Source of the DNA: RUG11462 sp036308645
Lineage (GTDB): Bacteria > Bacillota > Clostridia > Oscillospirales > Acutalibacteraceae
Direction: 5' to 3'
Assembly: GCA_036308645.1 (NCBI GenBank)
Contig: JAXJVH010000022.1
Span: 5,869 to 69,868 of the forward strand
DNA length: 64,000 nt
The first letter of the stretch is position 1. The number at the start of each line of letters is the position of its first letter. A program made the position numbers and the translations under genes. Positions 42,627 through 51,154 of the stretch are shown piece after piece. The notes under the pieces are model-generated. The model saw only the letters and a list, made by a program, of their open reading frames with translations. It was not told where the DNA came from and ran no database searches.

Positions 42627-44717
42627 GTGAGTAAAAACGGACTTCGGGAATTCACTTTCGGCGCTTTTGACGGAGGTCTCAACAGTCAGACGTTTAGAAG
42701 CAGTATAAAAAATAATGAACTTTCGGATTGCTTCAATATGTTTTTTTATAACGGCGCTTTAACGACAAGACCCGGCGTAACAATACTTAACGAATTTTAT
42801 CTGACTGACGAAGAGAAAGGATATGATATAAAACCTATAGGCTCGATGAAACATACCAACGAAGGCGGTTTTAAACTTTTTTTAGTTTCAAGAAACGAGA
42901 GCGGAATTTTTTATAACAATATTTTGGTTTTAAGGCAAAACGGCAAGATAAATTATTTTCAACTGCTGAATTTCGATTCGGATTATTACGAAAACGGTAT
43001 TGGCAAGGTAAACTGTATTGTATTTAACGGCAAGGAAACAATCGGAGCGGGCGTTTATATTTTGCTTGGCGTAATTGATACCGTCGGGAACGTTTGCGGA
43101 AAATATATTTTTGAACTTAATTCCGACTTTAGTTCGGTCAGCAGAATCGACCCTTCGCAGATTTATGCGCCGCTGGTTTATCTTAACGGCAGAGGCAACA
43201 ACTATAATACGCTTTCTTCTTCGATTAAAACGTTTCCTTCGCCAAAGGTGCTGGAGGATTATAACATGCTTTCTTCCGGGTTTAGGGCGGCTTTTACTAC
43301 CGATTCGGCTTCCGATACATTTTATCTGCCGGTGAAGAATTTGTCGGCGAACAAAGGAGAAAATATTGAAATTTCTTATACCGACAGCAACGGAAACAAA
43401 TATAACTGGACAATTTCTTATGATGATATTTACTCTGAATTGGTAAATGTAGGCGGAACAAAGTATAAGTTTACGGTTAACAGAAACGCGGGAAAAGTTT
43501 ACAGTTCTGATGAGTCGGGAACGAAGTCGAGTTTGCCCGTGGCGGAAGGAATAAATAATAATCTTATTATAAAGGCTTATAAAGCGCCTGAAAACGACAG
43601 GCTTTTTAAAATGACGGTTTCCGAAAATTTTAATTCAAGAGTTTTTCTTTCGGGTAACAGCAGCGAGGGTAATTTGATTTGTTTTTCAAAGCGAAACAAT
43701 CCTTTGTATTTTCCGACTTCCAATCTTGCATTTTTCGGCGATAAAACAAGCAATGTTGTAGCGATAAAGCCTCATAATGACCGCCTTGTTGTGTTTAAGG
43801 CTTATGAGATAGGCGTTTGCTCATCTGTTAAGTATTCGGAATATAGTGTAGATTCCGTTTTAAGCGGAAATTCAAGCAGAGCTTCGGTAAACGAAAAAAT
43901 GGAGGTTAAAACGGTTAACACAGGCGTTGGTTGTATTTATCCCGATACCATATTAAGTTGCGCTAACAGGCTGGTTTTTTGGGGTTCGGATAAACGTGTT
44001 TATACAATGACAAGCACAAGCAATTATTTGCATAGGTTTTATCGTATTTCAGACAAGATTGATTCAAAACTTTATGGTTTTTTTGCGTCTTACAATGCTT
44101 TTGCCATGGACTGGAACAGAAGATATATGCTTTTTGCTGATAATAAGTGCTTTACATTTGATTATGATACGCCTGAATTTTTGGCTTCGACAACCGCAAA
44201 CGGAAGCAAGTCAAAAAAAGATGTGGCGTGGTTTTATCTGAATTATAATTTCGGATTAGTAAAGCCTTTTTATGCAATGTGCATAAAAGAGAAAGTGATG
44301 ATTATGACAAGATTCAACGCTTACGGAGGTGCAAAAAAGGTAGTTTGTTATACTTTCAGCGGAATTAAGGATTGCGCATCAACCTCTTTGGTCGCTTATC
44401 GATATGATCCTATACAAAGTAGTTTTGCAACGGCGGTATCGGATTTAGACAACGAGCATATAAAGAGAATTGTGGGAATCGAGTTTACTTTTTCTACGGA
44501 ATTATCAAAAAGCGATGACGCTTTAAGCCTTGAATATATGAATGAGAATAAGTCGGTATATGTTTCGGATATTGTTCCGGACGGAAGAACAGACAAAGAA
44601 ATAGTAATTAAGAAAACCCCTTGCATTTGCGGCGAGCGTAGGTTCGGTGTGTCTTTGGACAGAAACGCTTTTTTCGGCATAAAGCAGATTAAGGTGATTT
44701 ACAGGCAGGCTAAATAA
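42627..44717 (+). CDS. Large phage structural protein, probable tail nozzle / stabilisation protein
   Basis: 696 residues from GTG at 42627 with AGGTGA upstream. Begins LREFTFGAFDGGLNSQTFRS, NNELSDCFNMFFYNGALTTR, PGVTIL; this opening (glycine-rich, list of points followed by a reading of parameters with GALTTRPG) is seen in podovirus tail-tube B/P22 gp10-type proteins that assemble as a propeller-like nozzle. Further FFGDKTSNVVAIKPHNDRLV, VFKAYEIGVCSSVKYSEYSV and VFWGSDKRVYTMTSTSNYLH look like blades of a beta-propeller. No receptor-binding or enzymatic domain recognised. It is the longest gene of the cassette and the only candidate for tail function. Confidence 0.6.
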   Translation: MSKNGLREFTFGAFDGGLNSQTFRSSIKNNELSDCFNMFFYNGALTTRPGVTILNEFYLTDEEKGYDIKPIGSMKHTNEGGFKLFLVSRNESGIFYNNILVLRQNGKINYFQLLNFDSDYYENGIGKVNCIVFNGKETIGAGVYILLGVIDTVGNVCGKYIFELNSDFSSVSRIDPSQIYAPLVYLNGRGNNYNTLSSSIKTFPSPKVLEDYNMLSSGFRAAFTTDSASDTFYLPVKNLSANKGENIEISYTDSNGNKYNWTISYDDIYSELVNVGGTKYKFTVNRNAGKVYSSDESGTKSSLPVAEGINNNLIIKAYKAPENDRLFKMTVSENFNSRVFLSGNSSEGNLICFSKRNNPLYFPTSNLAFFGDKTSNVVAIKPHNDRLVVFKAYEIGVCSSVKYSEYSVDSVLSGNSSRASVNEKMEVKTVNTGVGCIYPDTILSCANRLVFWGSDKRVYTMTSTSNYLHRFYRISDKIDSKLYGFFASYNAFAMDWNRRYMLFADNKCFTFDYDTPEFLASTTANGSKSKKDVAWFYLNYNFGLVKPFYAMCIKEKVMIMTRFNAYGGAKKVVCYTFSGIKDCASTSLVAYRYDPIQSSFATAVSDLDNEHIKRIVGIEFTFSTELSKSDDALSLEYMNENKSVYVSDIVPDGRTDKEIVIKKTPCICGERRFGVSLDRNAFFGIKQIKVIYRQAK

Positions 44718-44718
44718 A

Positions 44719-45093
44719 ATGAAATCCGGGACGAGAAAAATTTATTATAAAGTGTTTTGCACAAATCACAGCGCAAAAATTAAAATAGATGTTACAGATA
44801 TTTTTACAAATACAAGTGAGATTTCATATTGCTTGGAAATTTTAATCGGCGAGGGAAAGCCGAAAAGATATTATGACTATTCATTAAAGTATTATGAGAA
44901 AAACGGAGAGTTTCTTGTGTTTTTGGTATTTGATGTTGATTTTTGCGCTGATTTGCAAAGCGCTCGCCTTACTCAATTCGTAAAGGATAAGTGCGGCAAA
45001 ATTATGAAAATACTTTATTCATTTGAATTAAATTTAAAAGAAAGAGGTTTTATATATGAAAAAAACAGCAGAAGGGTTGGCTTTATATGCTAA
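44719..45093 (+). CDS. Hypothetical phage cassette protein
   Basis: 124 residues, no family recognised. It is a beta-rich, Tyr/Phe/Lys-rich protein (IYYKVFCTNHSAKIKIDVTD, YDYSLKYYEKNGEFLVFLVF, DVDFCADLQSARLTQFV). Its start follows the nozzle stop by one base with a weak ribosome binding site, and its 3' end overlaps the lysin gene by 38 bases in another frame. Position suggests a small structural or lysis-timing protein. Confidence is in its being a real gene, supported by tight packing, not in a function. Confidence 0.55.
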   Translation: MKSGTRKIYYKVFCTNHSAKIKIDVTDIFTNTSEISYCLEILIGEGKPKRYYDYSLKYYEKNGEFLVFLVFDVDFCADLQSARLTQFVKDKCGKIMKILYSFELNLKERGFIYEKNSRRVGFIC

Positions 45094-45754
45094 AAAACAA
45101 GTCGGCAAGCCTTATTGGTACGGAACATTCGGTCAGCGTTCAAGTCTTGAACTGTTGACTCAAAAAAAGAAACAGTATCCAAAGTATTATACGGCGGCCG
45201 ACTTTAAAAATCAGTTAGGCGTAAAGGTGCATGATTGCATAGGACTTATTAAGGGATATATTTGGTGTAAAGACGCAGATGATTATAACCCTAAATACAG
45301 TTCAAACGGCTGCCCTGATGTAAACGAAGAAATGATGTATAATGAGGCGAAGGTTAAGGGAGATATTTCTACAATGCCTGATACTCCCGGAATTTGCGTA
45401 TTAAAACAAGGTCATATCGGAGTTTACATAGGCGGCGGAGAGGTAATTGAAGCAAGAGGCCATAATTACGGAGTTGTAAAAACAAAACTCAAAGACAGAG
45501 GCTGGACTAAATGGTGCGAATGTCCGTATATAGCATATAATAAAAGTGAAAGTAAAACCGATTATGTTAAAGTCAAAACAAACGGCAGTGTGCTTAATTG
45601 CAGAAAGAAACCAAAACTTGTTTCAAAGATTTTAACAACGTTTCCGAATGGTAAAAAACTTGTGCTTATTGAAAAAACAACGAAAAAATGGTACAAGGTA
45701 AGCGACGGTAAAACAACAGGATATGCTTATGCAAAATGGCTGAAAGAGGTTTAG
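45056..45754 (+). CDS. Phage endolysin: NlpC/P60-type peptidase with C-terminal SH3 domain
   Basis: 232 residues. Catalytic domain at about 1-155: VGKPYWYGTFGQRSS, the Cys nucleophile in VKVHDCIGLIKGYIWC (about residue 62) and His in LKQGHIGVYIGGGEVIEARG (about 123). This is the layout of NlpC/P60 or CHAP-like amidase/endopeptidases that cut cell-wall peptides. C-terminal about 165-232 is a bacterial SH3 (VKTNGSVLNCRKKPKLVSKI, WYKVSDGKTTGYAYAKWLKE), which binds the wall. AAAGAGG precedes the ATG. No signal peptide, so export relies on a holin, as provided by the next genes. Confidence 0.9.
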   Translation: MKKTAEGLALYAKKQVGKPYWYGTFGQRSSLELLTQKKKQYPKYYTAADFKNQLGVKVHDCIGLIKGYIWCKDADDYNPKYSSNGCPDVNEEMMYNEAKVKGDISTMPDTPGICVLKQGHIGVYIGGGEVIEARGHNYGVVKTKLKDRGWTKWCECPYIAYNKSESKTDYVKVKTNGSVLNCRKKPKLVSKILTTFPNGKKLVLIEKTTKKWYKVSDGKTTGYAYAKWLKEV

Positions 45755-45756
45755 CG

Positions 45757-45975
45757 GTGAGTGAGATAATTGTTGCAATAATTGCTTTTGCAGGAACGCT
45801 GCTCGGAACTTTCGGCGGTATTATTACCAGCGCAAAACTGACTAATTACAGAATAAAAGAACTTGAGAAAAAGGTTGAAAAGCATAATAACTTTGCAACT
45901 CGCATACCTGTTATTGAGGAACAAATTAAGGTTTCCAACCATCGAATTACCGACCTTGAAAGGCAGGTGAAGTAG
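45757..45975 (+). CDS. Small membrane protein with coiled-coil, holin accessory (XhlA-like)
   Basis: 72 residues from GTG at 45757 (AGAGG 7 bases upstream). One N-terminal transmembrane helix (EIIVAIIAFAGTLLGTFGGI) and a long helical tail with heptads (NYRIKELEKKVEKHNNFATR, VIEEQIKVSNHRITDLERQV). The layout matches haemolysin XhlA/holin-accessory proteins, though with the helix placed at the N-terminus instead of the C-terminus. It begins 3 bases after the lysin stop and precedes the holin. Confidence 0.7.
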   Translation: MSEIIVAIIAFAGTLLGTFGGIITSAKLTNYRIKELEKKVEKHNNFATRIPVIEEQIKVSNHRITDLERQVK

Positions 45976-45978
45976 TTT

Positions 45979-46161
45979 ATGCAGAACAGACTGAAAAGCC
46001 CTGCGCTTTGGACTTCGATAGCGGCGCTTGTGATATTTTGCGTAAAAGAATTTGCAGGGGTTGATATTAGCGATACGGTAAACGGATTGCTGAATGTGTT
46101 ATTGCCTGTGCTGGTTGCTTTCGGCATAGTGAATAATCCTTGTAATAAGAATAGCATATAA
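45979..46161 (+). CDS. Phage holin (phi-LC3-like)
   Basis: 60 residues with two hydrophobic helices (WTSIAALVIFCVKEFAG and VNGLLNVLLPVLVAFGIVNN) separated by DISDT, as in class II holins of the phi-LC3/Spp1 type, which begin with an N-x-K-x-P-W-like motif, here NRLKSPALW. It would form membrane pores to release the endolysin. AGGTGAAG precedes the ATG. Last gene of the cassette, followed by a strong two-way terminator. Confidence 0.82.
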   Translation: MQNRLKSPALWTSIAALVIFCVKEFAGVDISDTVNGLLNVLLPVLVAFGIVNNPCNKNSI

Positions 46162-46197
46162 AAAATCCCGTTTTGCAAAACTGCAAAACGGGATTTT
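46162..46197. terminator. Bidirectional terminator between the phage cassette and dnaJ
   Basis: 16-base perfect arms AAAATCCCGTTTTGCA / TGCAAAACGGGATTTT around AAAC, with A/T runs on both sides, serving the holin gene and the convergent dnaJ. Confidence 0.92.
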
Positions 46198-46212
46198 AAG
46201 TTTAAAGAGGAA

Positions 46213-47370
46213 TTAATCAAACATACCTTTTAATTTATCAAAAAAACTTTTTTGTTTTTTATAATTCTTTTCATCGGTAGCGTTGTCAAATTTTTCGAGA
46301 ATATCCTTTTGCTCTTTGGATAGATTTTTCGGAATTTCAACGTTTATTTTAACATACTGATTACCTTTTCCGGTGCCGTTAATTCGTTTGATACCTTTGC
46401 CTGTTAATTTGAATTCGTCACCGGGTTGAGTACCCTCGTGGATTTTAAGTTTGACTTTTCCGTCAAGCGTAGGAACTGAAATTTCAGCGCCGAGCGCCGC
46501 CTGAACAAAGGTAACCGGGATTTCACAATAAACATCAAAACCGTTTCTTTCAAAAATCGGATGCGGTCTTACCGTTACTTCAATACGAAGGTCGCCGTTT
46601 GAACCGCCGTTTACGCCTGCGTCACCCTGACCGCGAACGTTCAACATCTGCATATCGTCAATACCGGCAGGAATATTAACATTGTGTTCACGTGTTATGC
46701 GTACTCTGCCTTTGCCCGAACATTTTTCGCAAGGACTTTCAATGATTTTACCTGTACCCGAACAACGTGAACAGGTGGTTTGAGTTTGCATAACGCCGAA
46801 AGGCGTTCTCTGTTGAACAACCTGTGAACCCGAACCGTTACAAACAGGACAGGTTTTTGGCGAAGTGCCTGCCTTTGCACCCGAGCCGCCGCAAGCAGAA
46901 CAGGTTTCAACGTGTGAAACCTTTATATTTTTGGTACAGCCTTTTGCCGCTTCTTCAAAAGAAATTGTAATACGTGCCGCAACGTCTGCGCCGCGTCTTG
47001 GAGCATTGGGATTGGAACGTCTGCCACCGCCGCCGAATCCCCCACCGAATCCGCCGCCGAAAAGGTCTGAAAAAATATCGCCGAAATCGCCGAATCCGCC
47101 GCCGAATCCGCCTGCGCCGGCTCCACCTGCTCCGAAATTCGGGTCAACGCCTGCGTGGCCGAATTGGTCATAGCGGGATTTCTTTTCAGAGTCGGAAAGC
47201 ACTTCGTACGCTTCGTTGACTTCTTTAAATTTTGCCTCGGCTTGCTTGTCATCAGGATTAAGGTCCGGGTGATATTTTTTTGCCAATTGTCTGTATGCTT
47301 TTTTTATAGTTGCGTCATCAGCGTTCTTATCAACACCCAAAACCTCATAATAATCGCGCTTTTCTGCCAT
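46213..47370 (-). CDS. dnaJ: Chaperone DnaJ
   Basis: 385 residues. J-domain at 1-70 with HPD in KKYHPDLNPDD; Gly/Phe-rich linker (about 75-115, FGGGFGDFGDIFSDLFGGGF); zinc-binding core with four repeats CSACGGSG, CPVCNGSG, CSRCSGTG and CEKCSGKG (about 145-205); C-terminal substrate-binding domains (QAALGAEISVPTLDGKVKLK). A complete type I Hsp40 that stimulates DnaK ATPase. GGGAG precedes the ATG. It is 106 bases downstream of dnaK, a spacer that holds one REP-like hairpin, and convergent with the phage holin. Confidence 0.97.
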   Translation of the reverse strand: MAEKRDYYEVLGVDKNADDATIKKAYRQLAKKYHPDLNPDDKQAEAKFKEVNEAYEVLSDSEKKSRYDQFGHAGVDPNFGAGGAGAGGFGGGFGDFGDIFSDLFGGGFGGGFGGGGRRSNPNAPRRGADVAARITISFEEAAKGCTKNIKVSHVETCSACGGSGAKAGTSPKTCPVCNGSGSQVVQQRTPFGVMQTQTTCSRCSGTGKIIESPCEKCSGKGRVRITREHNVNIPAGIDDMQMLNVRGQGDAGVNGGSNGDLRIEVTVRPHPIFERNGFDVYCEIPVTFVQAALGAEISVPTLDGKVKLKIHEGTQPGDEFKLTGKGIKRINGTGKGNQYVKINVEIPKNLSKEQKDILEKFDNATDEKNYKKQKSFFDKLKGMFD

Positions 47371-47419
47371 TGTTCCAACTCCCTAAAATATATGTAAACG
47401 TAATTGATATTACAATAAA

Positions 47420-47453
47420 CGGGCGACCGCACAGGGTCGCCCCTATAAATTTA
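47420..47453 (+). repeat. REP-like unit between dnaK and dnaJ
   Basis: CGGGCGACCGCACAGGGTCG plus CCCCTATAAATTTA, a member of the family at 3624, 19254 and 34464. As an RNA hairpin it could lower dnaJ expression relative to dnaK. Confidence 0.75.
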
Positions 47454-47476
47454 ATTTAAATGCCGAATTTTTACGA

Positions 47477-49312
47477 TTAGTTTTCGTCTGTTTCGGTAAA
47501 TTCAGCGTCGTAAACGTTGCTGTCGTTCTGGGCATTACCCTGTGCGCTTTGTGCGCCCTGAGCATTAGGATCGCCCTGAGGTGCTTGCTGATAAAGTTTT
47601 TCTGCTACTGCATAAAGTGATTTTTGCAATTCTTCCTGTTTTGCTTTGATTGCTTCAAGGTCGTCGCCTTTGAGTGCTTCTTTGAGCGCTTCAATAGCAG
47701 TATTTACAGGTGCTTTTTCAGCGTCGCCGATTTTGTCGCCTGCGTCTGCAAGAGTTTTTTCTGCCTGATATACCATCTGATCGGCGTTGTTTCTTACATC
47801 AACTGCTTCTCTGCGTTTTTTATCCTCTTCAGCGTACTGTTCAGCCTCATTAACGGCTTTTTCAATATCCTCTTTGCTCATAGAAGTGTTAGAAGTGATA
47901 GTGATAGCCTGTTCTTTGCCTGTGCCTTTATCTTTTGCCGAAACGTGAACGATACCGTTTGCGTCAATATCAAAAGTTACCTCAATCTGAGGGATTCCTC
48001 TTGGTGCGGGTGCGATACCGTCGAGGTGGAATACGCCCAAAGTCTTGTTATCTTTAGCAAATTCTCTTTCACCCTGTAAAACGTGAACTTCAACAGAAGT
48101 CTGACCGTCGGCGGCAGTTGAGAAAATCTGCGATTTTTTAGTAGGAATAGTTGTGTTTCTTTCAATAACCTTTGTTGAAACACCGCCCATTGTTTCAATA
48201 CCGAGTGACAACGGAGTAACGTCGAGAAGAAGAAGTCCTTTAACATCGCCGCCCAAAACGCCTGCCTGAATAGCAGCGCCTACTGCAACACATTCATCAG
48301 GGTTGATACCTTTAAACGGCTCTTTGCCGATAAAGTTTTTGATAGCCTCGTTAACGGCAGGAATTCTTGAAGAACCGCCTACCATCAAAACTTTGTGAAT
48401 TTCAGAAGCCGAAAGGCCTGAATCTTTGAGCGCCTGTCTTACAGGACCCATTGTAGCTTCTACCAAATCAGCGGTAAGCTCGTTGAATTTTGCTCTTGTA
48501 AGAGTGGTTTCATAATGTTTAGGACCTGTTGCGTCAGCGGTAATAAACGGAAGATTGATGTCTGCCTGTGTAACGCCCGAAAGGTCGATTTTTGCTTTTT
48601 CGGCAGCGTCTTTAATTCTCTGCATAGCCATTTTATCGCCTGAAAGGTCAATGCCCTCTTTTGCTTTGAAATCAGAAACGATATAGTCCATAATTCTCTT
48701 ATCGAAGTCGTCGCCGCCCAAACGGTTGTTACCTGCGGTTGCCAAAACTTCCTGAACGCCGTCGCCCATTTCAATGATAGATACATCGAATGTACCGCCG
48801 CCGAGGTCGTAAACCATAACTTTCTGGTCAGCTTCTTTGTCTACGCCGTAAGCAAGCGCTGCTGCGGTAGGCTCGTTGATAATTCTTTTAACTTCAAGAC
48901 CTGCGATTTTACCTGCGTCTTTTGTAGCCTGACGCTGTGCGTCTGTAAAGTAAGCAGGAACAGTAATAACTGCTTCTGTTACAGGGCTGCCGAGATAAGC
49001 CTCTGCGTCGGATTTAAGTTTCTGCAAAATGATAGCCGAAATTTCCTGTGGAGTATAAGCCTTACCGTCAACGGTAACTTTGTAATCCGTACCCATTTCT
49101 CTTTTAATAGATGAAATAGTTTTATCAGGATTGGTAATAGCCTGACGTTTTGCAACCTGGCCTACCATTCTTTCGCCGTTTTTAGAAAAAGCAACAACCG
49201 AAGGAGTTGTTCTTGCACCCTCTGCGTTTGCGATAACAACCGGCTCGCCGCCTTCAATAACTGCAACGCAAGAGTTTGTTGTACCAAGGTCAATACCAAT
49301 AATTTTTCCCAT
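47477..49312 (-). CDS. dnaK: Chaperone DnaK (Hsp70)
   Basis: 611 residues. ATPase domain with GIDLGTTNSCVAVIEGGEPV at the start, INEPTAAALAYGVDKE and VMVYDLGGGTFDVSIIEMGD (phosphate loop), GGSSRIPAVNEAI; linker LLLLDVTPLSLGIETMGGVS leading to the substrate domain, and a Gln/Ala/Asn-rich end before DAEFTETDEN. ATP-driven folding of nascent and stressed proteins with GrpE and DnaJ. The usual Firmicutes gene order hrcA-grpE-dnaK-dnaJ is kept except that hrcA is missing. GAAAGGAAG lies upstream. Full length, no oddity. Confidence 0.98.
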   Translation of the reverse strand: MGKIIGIDLGTTNSCVAVIEGGEPVVIANAEGARTTPSVVAFSKNGERMVGQVAKRQAITNPDKTISSIKREMGTDYKVTVDGKAYTPQEISAIILQKLKSDAEAYLGSPVTEAVITVPAYFTDAQRQATKDAGKIAGLEVKRIINEPTAAALAYGVDKEADQKVMVYDLGGGTFDVSIIEMGDGVQEVLATAGNNRLGGDDFDKRIMDYIVSDFKAKEGIDLSGDKMAMQRIKDAAEKAKIDLSGVTQADINLPFITADATGPKHYETTLTRAKFNELTADLVEATMGPVRQALKDSGLSASEIHKVLMVGGSSRIPAVNEAIKNFIGKEPFKGINPDECVAVGAAIQAGVLGGDVKGLLLLDVTPLSLGIETMGGVSTKVIERNTTIPTKKSQIFSTAADGQTSVEVHVLQGEREFAKDNKTLGVFHLDGIAPAPRGIPQIEVTFDIDANGIVHVSAKDKGTGKEQAITITSNTSMSKEDIEKAVNEAEQYAEEDKKRREAVDVRNNADQMVYQAEKTLADAGDKIGDAEKAPVNTAIEALKEALKGDDLEAIKAKQEELQKSLYAVAEKLYQQAPQGDPNAQGAQSAQGNAQNDSNVYDAEFTETDEN

Positions 49313-49376
49313 AATAAATTCTTCCTTTCAAGAATAAAAAATCAAAATTTAATTCATTTTAATGCTAAGTAATATT

Positions 49377-49946
49377 TTAATCGCAATTTGCGACTTTAAC
49401 CATTGCCGGGCGTAAAAGAGTTTCGCCTAATTTGTATCCGGTCTGTAAAACCTCTGTGATAATGTTTTCGCCGACCGACTCGTCTTCGACTTTCATAACC
49501 GCCATGTGGAAGTTTACGTCAAATTCTTCGCCTGCCGGATTAATTTCTTCAAGACCGAGTTTTTTAAGCTCATCAGTCAGCCCCTTGATTGTCATTGAAA
49601 CGCCTTTTGCATAATCGGCTGAATTTTCGTCAGCGCTGAGCGCTCGGTTGATATTATCAAGCGACGGCAAAATTGCTTTTAAGGTTTCGCCTTTTACGTA
49701 AGAAGAAAGTTTTTCTTTCGCCGCAGTTTCTCTTTTTTTATAATTATCGAATTCCGCCGCGGTTCGAAGCAACATATCTTTTGTTTCTTTAAGCTGTGCT
49801 TTCAAATCCTCAATTTCTTTTTCACTTTTGGATTCTTTTTTCGTTTTGGCCTTTTTTTCTTTAGCCTGAACTTTTTCCTCTGCTTTAGTTTCTTCGGAAA
49901 CTGTATCTTGAGTATCTTTTTCGACTTGCTCGTTTTTTTCGCTCAT
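49377..49946 (-). CDS. grpE: Nucleotide exchange factor GrpE
   Basis: 189 residues. The first 55 are a highly charged, Lys/Glu-rich tail (EETKAEEKVQAKEKKAKTKK); then the paired-helix region (DLKAQLKETKDMLLRTAAEF, DNYKKRETAAKEKLSSYVKG) and the beta-wing with VDVNFHMAVMKVEDESVGEN-like text (EEFDVNFHMAVMKVEDESVG) and TVLQTGYKLGETLLRPAMVK-like ending (EVLQTGYKLGETLLRPAMVK). Promotes ADP release from DnaK. GGAAAGGAA precedes the ATG. First gene of the heat-shock operon here. Confidence 0.96.
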   Translation of the reverse strand: MSEKNEQVEKDTQDTVSEETKAEEKVQAKEKKAKTKKESKSEKEIEDLKAQLKETKDMLLRTAAEFDNYKKRETAAKEKLSSYVKGETLKAILPSLDNINRALSADENSADYAKGVSMTIKGLTDELKKLGLEEINPAGEEFDVNFHMAVMKVEDESVGENIITEVLQTGYKLGETLLRPAMVKVANCD

Positions 49947-50033
49947 CTTTTTGTTTCCTTTCCATGATTGTTTTAAATGAAATAAAAGGTAACCGCATTA
50001 ACAATTATGCCCTCTTTTTCATTCGGTATGTTC

Positions 50034-50061
50034 ATTTTACACCATAATTATTTATTGTCAA
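50034..50061 (-). promoter_or_regulatory. Promoter of grpE-dnaK-dnaJ
   Basis: On the minus strand TTGACA (50061-50056), 16-base spacer, TAAAAT (50039-50034). No CIRCE inverted repeat (TTAGCACTC-N9-GAGTGCTAA) is visible between this promoter and grpE. Confidence 0.65.
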
Positions 50062-50198
50062 TAGTTTAAATGTAAACAAATTGTGAACAATTTGACTTTT
50101 TTTGACCTTTGATTGATATTGTTTGACTAATTTGTGAATAAAAAATTAATTTGCGGTCAAAACTATGCTTGAACAAAACAGAAAGGTCGAAATTTATT

Positions 50199-50900
50199 AT
50201 GGGAAACGAGCATAAAAAGGGAAGGGTAAATCCGAATAAAGCAGGAATGTATTTTTCTTTAGCGGTTTGTGTTATTGCGCTGGCGATCGGCAGTTATTCT
50301 GCGGTGAACCGCAAGTCGGAACTTTATGAAAGCGGCGTCACCACAACCGAGAGCGTTGTCGAAATCAGAAAAAATCAGACCGATGTAACTAAAACCGACG
50401 CTGAAAATACAACGGCAAAAACTACCGAAAAAGAAGTTGAAACTCAATCAACGGAAAAATCGAGCGAAACCACGACAAGCGTTGTTGCAAATCATTTTGT
50501 TATGCCGTTAGGCGGAACTGTTAAAAAGGAATTTTCAAATGAAAATTTGCAGTACAGCGAAACTTACGGCGACTGGCGAATTCATAACGGAATTGATATA
50601 GCGGCGAAAAAAGGTACCGAAGTCTGCTCGGCAGGAAAAGGCAAAGTGAAAAAGGTTTATGACGACTCCGTTTTGGGAAAAACAGTTGTGATAGACCACG
50701 GCAACGGTATCGAATGTTACTATTGCGGTGTAAAAAGCGTAAGCGTGACAAAAGGCGATGTTGTGGAAATAGGTCAAAGAATAGGCGTAGTGGGCAATAT
50801 TCCGAGCGAGGTTGCAGATGAAACACATCTTCATTTTATGGTTTTAAAAGAGGGAAAAGAAGTTGACCCGATAAAAGAACTCGAACTTGAAGACAATTGA
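50199..50900 (+). CDS. Membrane-anchored LytM/M23 metallopeptidase, SpoIIQ-like
   Basis: 233 residues from the ATG at 50199 (GAAAGG upstream). One transmembrane helix (GMYFSLAVCVIALAIGSYSA, about 17-36), a Thr/Glu-rich linker to about 105, then an M23 domain: GGTVKKEFSNENLQYSETYG, RIHNGIDIAAKKGTEV (His and Asp zinc ligands), VVIDHGNGIECYY and ETHLHFMVLKEGKEVDPI (HxH catalytic and zinc ligand). All zinc ligands are present, as in clostridial SpoIIQ and unlike the B. subtilis protein. Probable role: forespore-mother cell channel during engulfment, or general endopeptidase. Context (next to feo genes) does not decide. Confidence 0.83.
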   Translation: MGNEHKKGRVNPNKAGMYFSLAVCVIALAIGSYSAVNRKSELYESGVTTTESVVEIRKNQTDVTKTDAENTTAKTTEKEVETQSTEKSSETTTSVVANHFVMPLGGTVKKEFSNENLQYSETYGDWRIHNGIDIAAKKGTEVCSAGKGKVKKVYDDSVLGKTVVIDHGNGIECYYCGVKSVSVTKGDVVEIGQRIGVVGNIPSEVADETHLHFMVLKEGKEVDPIKELELEDN

Positions 50901-50971
50901 TATAAATAAGAAGGTTATGCTCATATAATAAGTATATAACACAATTGCCCTCGAACCGATAAGGGGCAAAC

Positions 50972-51016
50972 AAAAGCCGACGTTGAACATTTTATGTTTA
51001 GCGTCGGCTTTTGTCT
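50972..51016 (+). terminator. Terminator after the M23 gene
   Basis: 19-base arms starting AAAAGCCGACG with two G-U pairs, three-base loop, T-rich tail. Preceded by a smaller hairpin TTGCCC.../...GGGCAA at 50944-50969. Confidence 0.88.
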
Positions 51017-51044
51017 TGTTTTAAAAACAAAATGCACAAAAATA

Positions 51045-51062
51045 AGTTAGTACAAACTAACT
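51045..51062. promoter_or_regulatory. Palindromic operator, copy 1 (upstream of the feo promoter)
   Basis: AGTTAGT-ACAA-ACTAACT, the centre of a longer perfect inverted repeat with 17-base arms (51035-51051 and 51056-51072). Same core as the operators at 51155 and 51587. Spacing of 56 bases to the -35 box. Confidence 0.65.
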
Positions 51063-51117
51063 TATTTTTGTGTTTTGCCGAAATTTATAAAAAAGGCAAG
51101 AATTTTATTATAAAAGG

Positions 51118-51145
51118 TTGACAAATGCTTTTTCGGTGTTATAAT
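51118..51145 (+). promoter_or_regulatory. Sigma-A promoter of the feoAB operon
   Basis: TTGACA (51118-51123), 16-base spacer, TATAAT (51140-51145). The start point would fall just before the second operator, giving a leader of about 180 bases to feoA. Confidence 0.88.
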
Positions 51146-51154
51146 GATTATTGT

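Noticed and set aside
46865..47173. Proline/arginine-rich frames opposite dnaJ
   Set aside because: They mirror the Gly/Phe-rich and Cys-rich parts of dnaJ and have no independent support.
50945..51016. Small non-coding RNA gene between the M23 and feo genes
   Set aside because: The two hairpins are adequately explained as the terminator of the M23 gene; no separate promoter is convincing.
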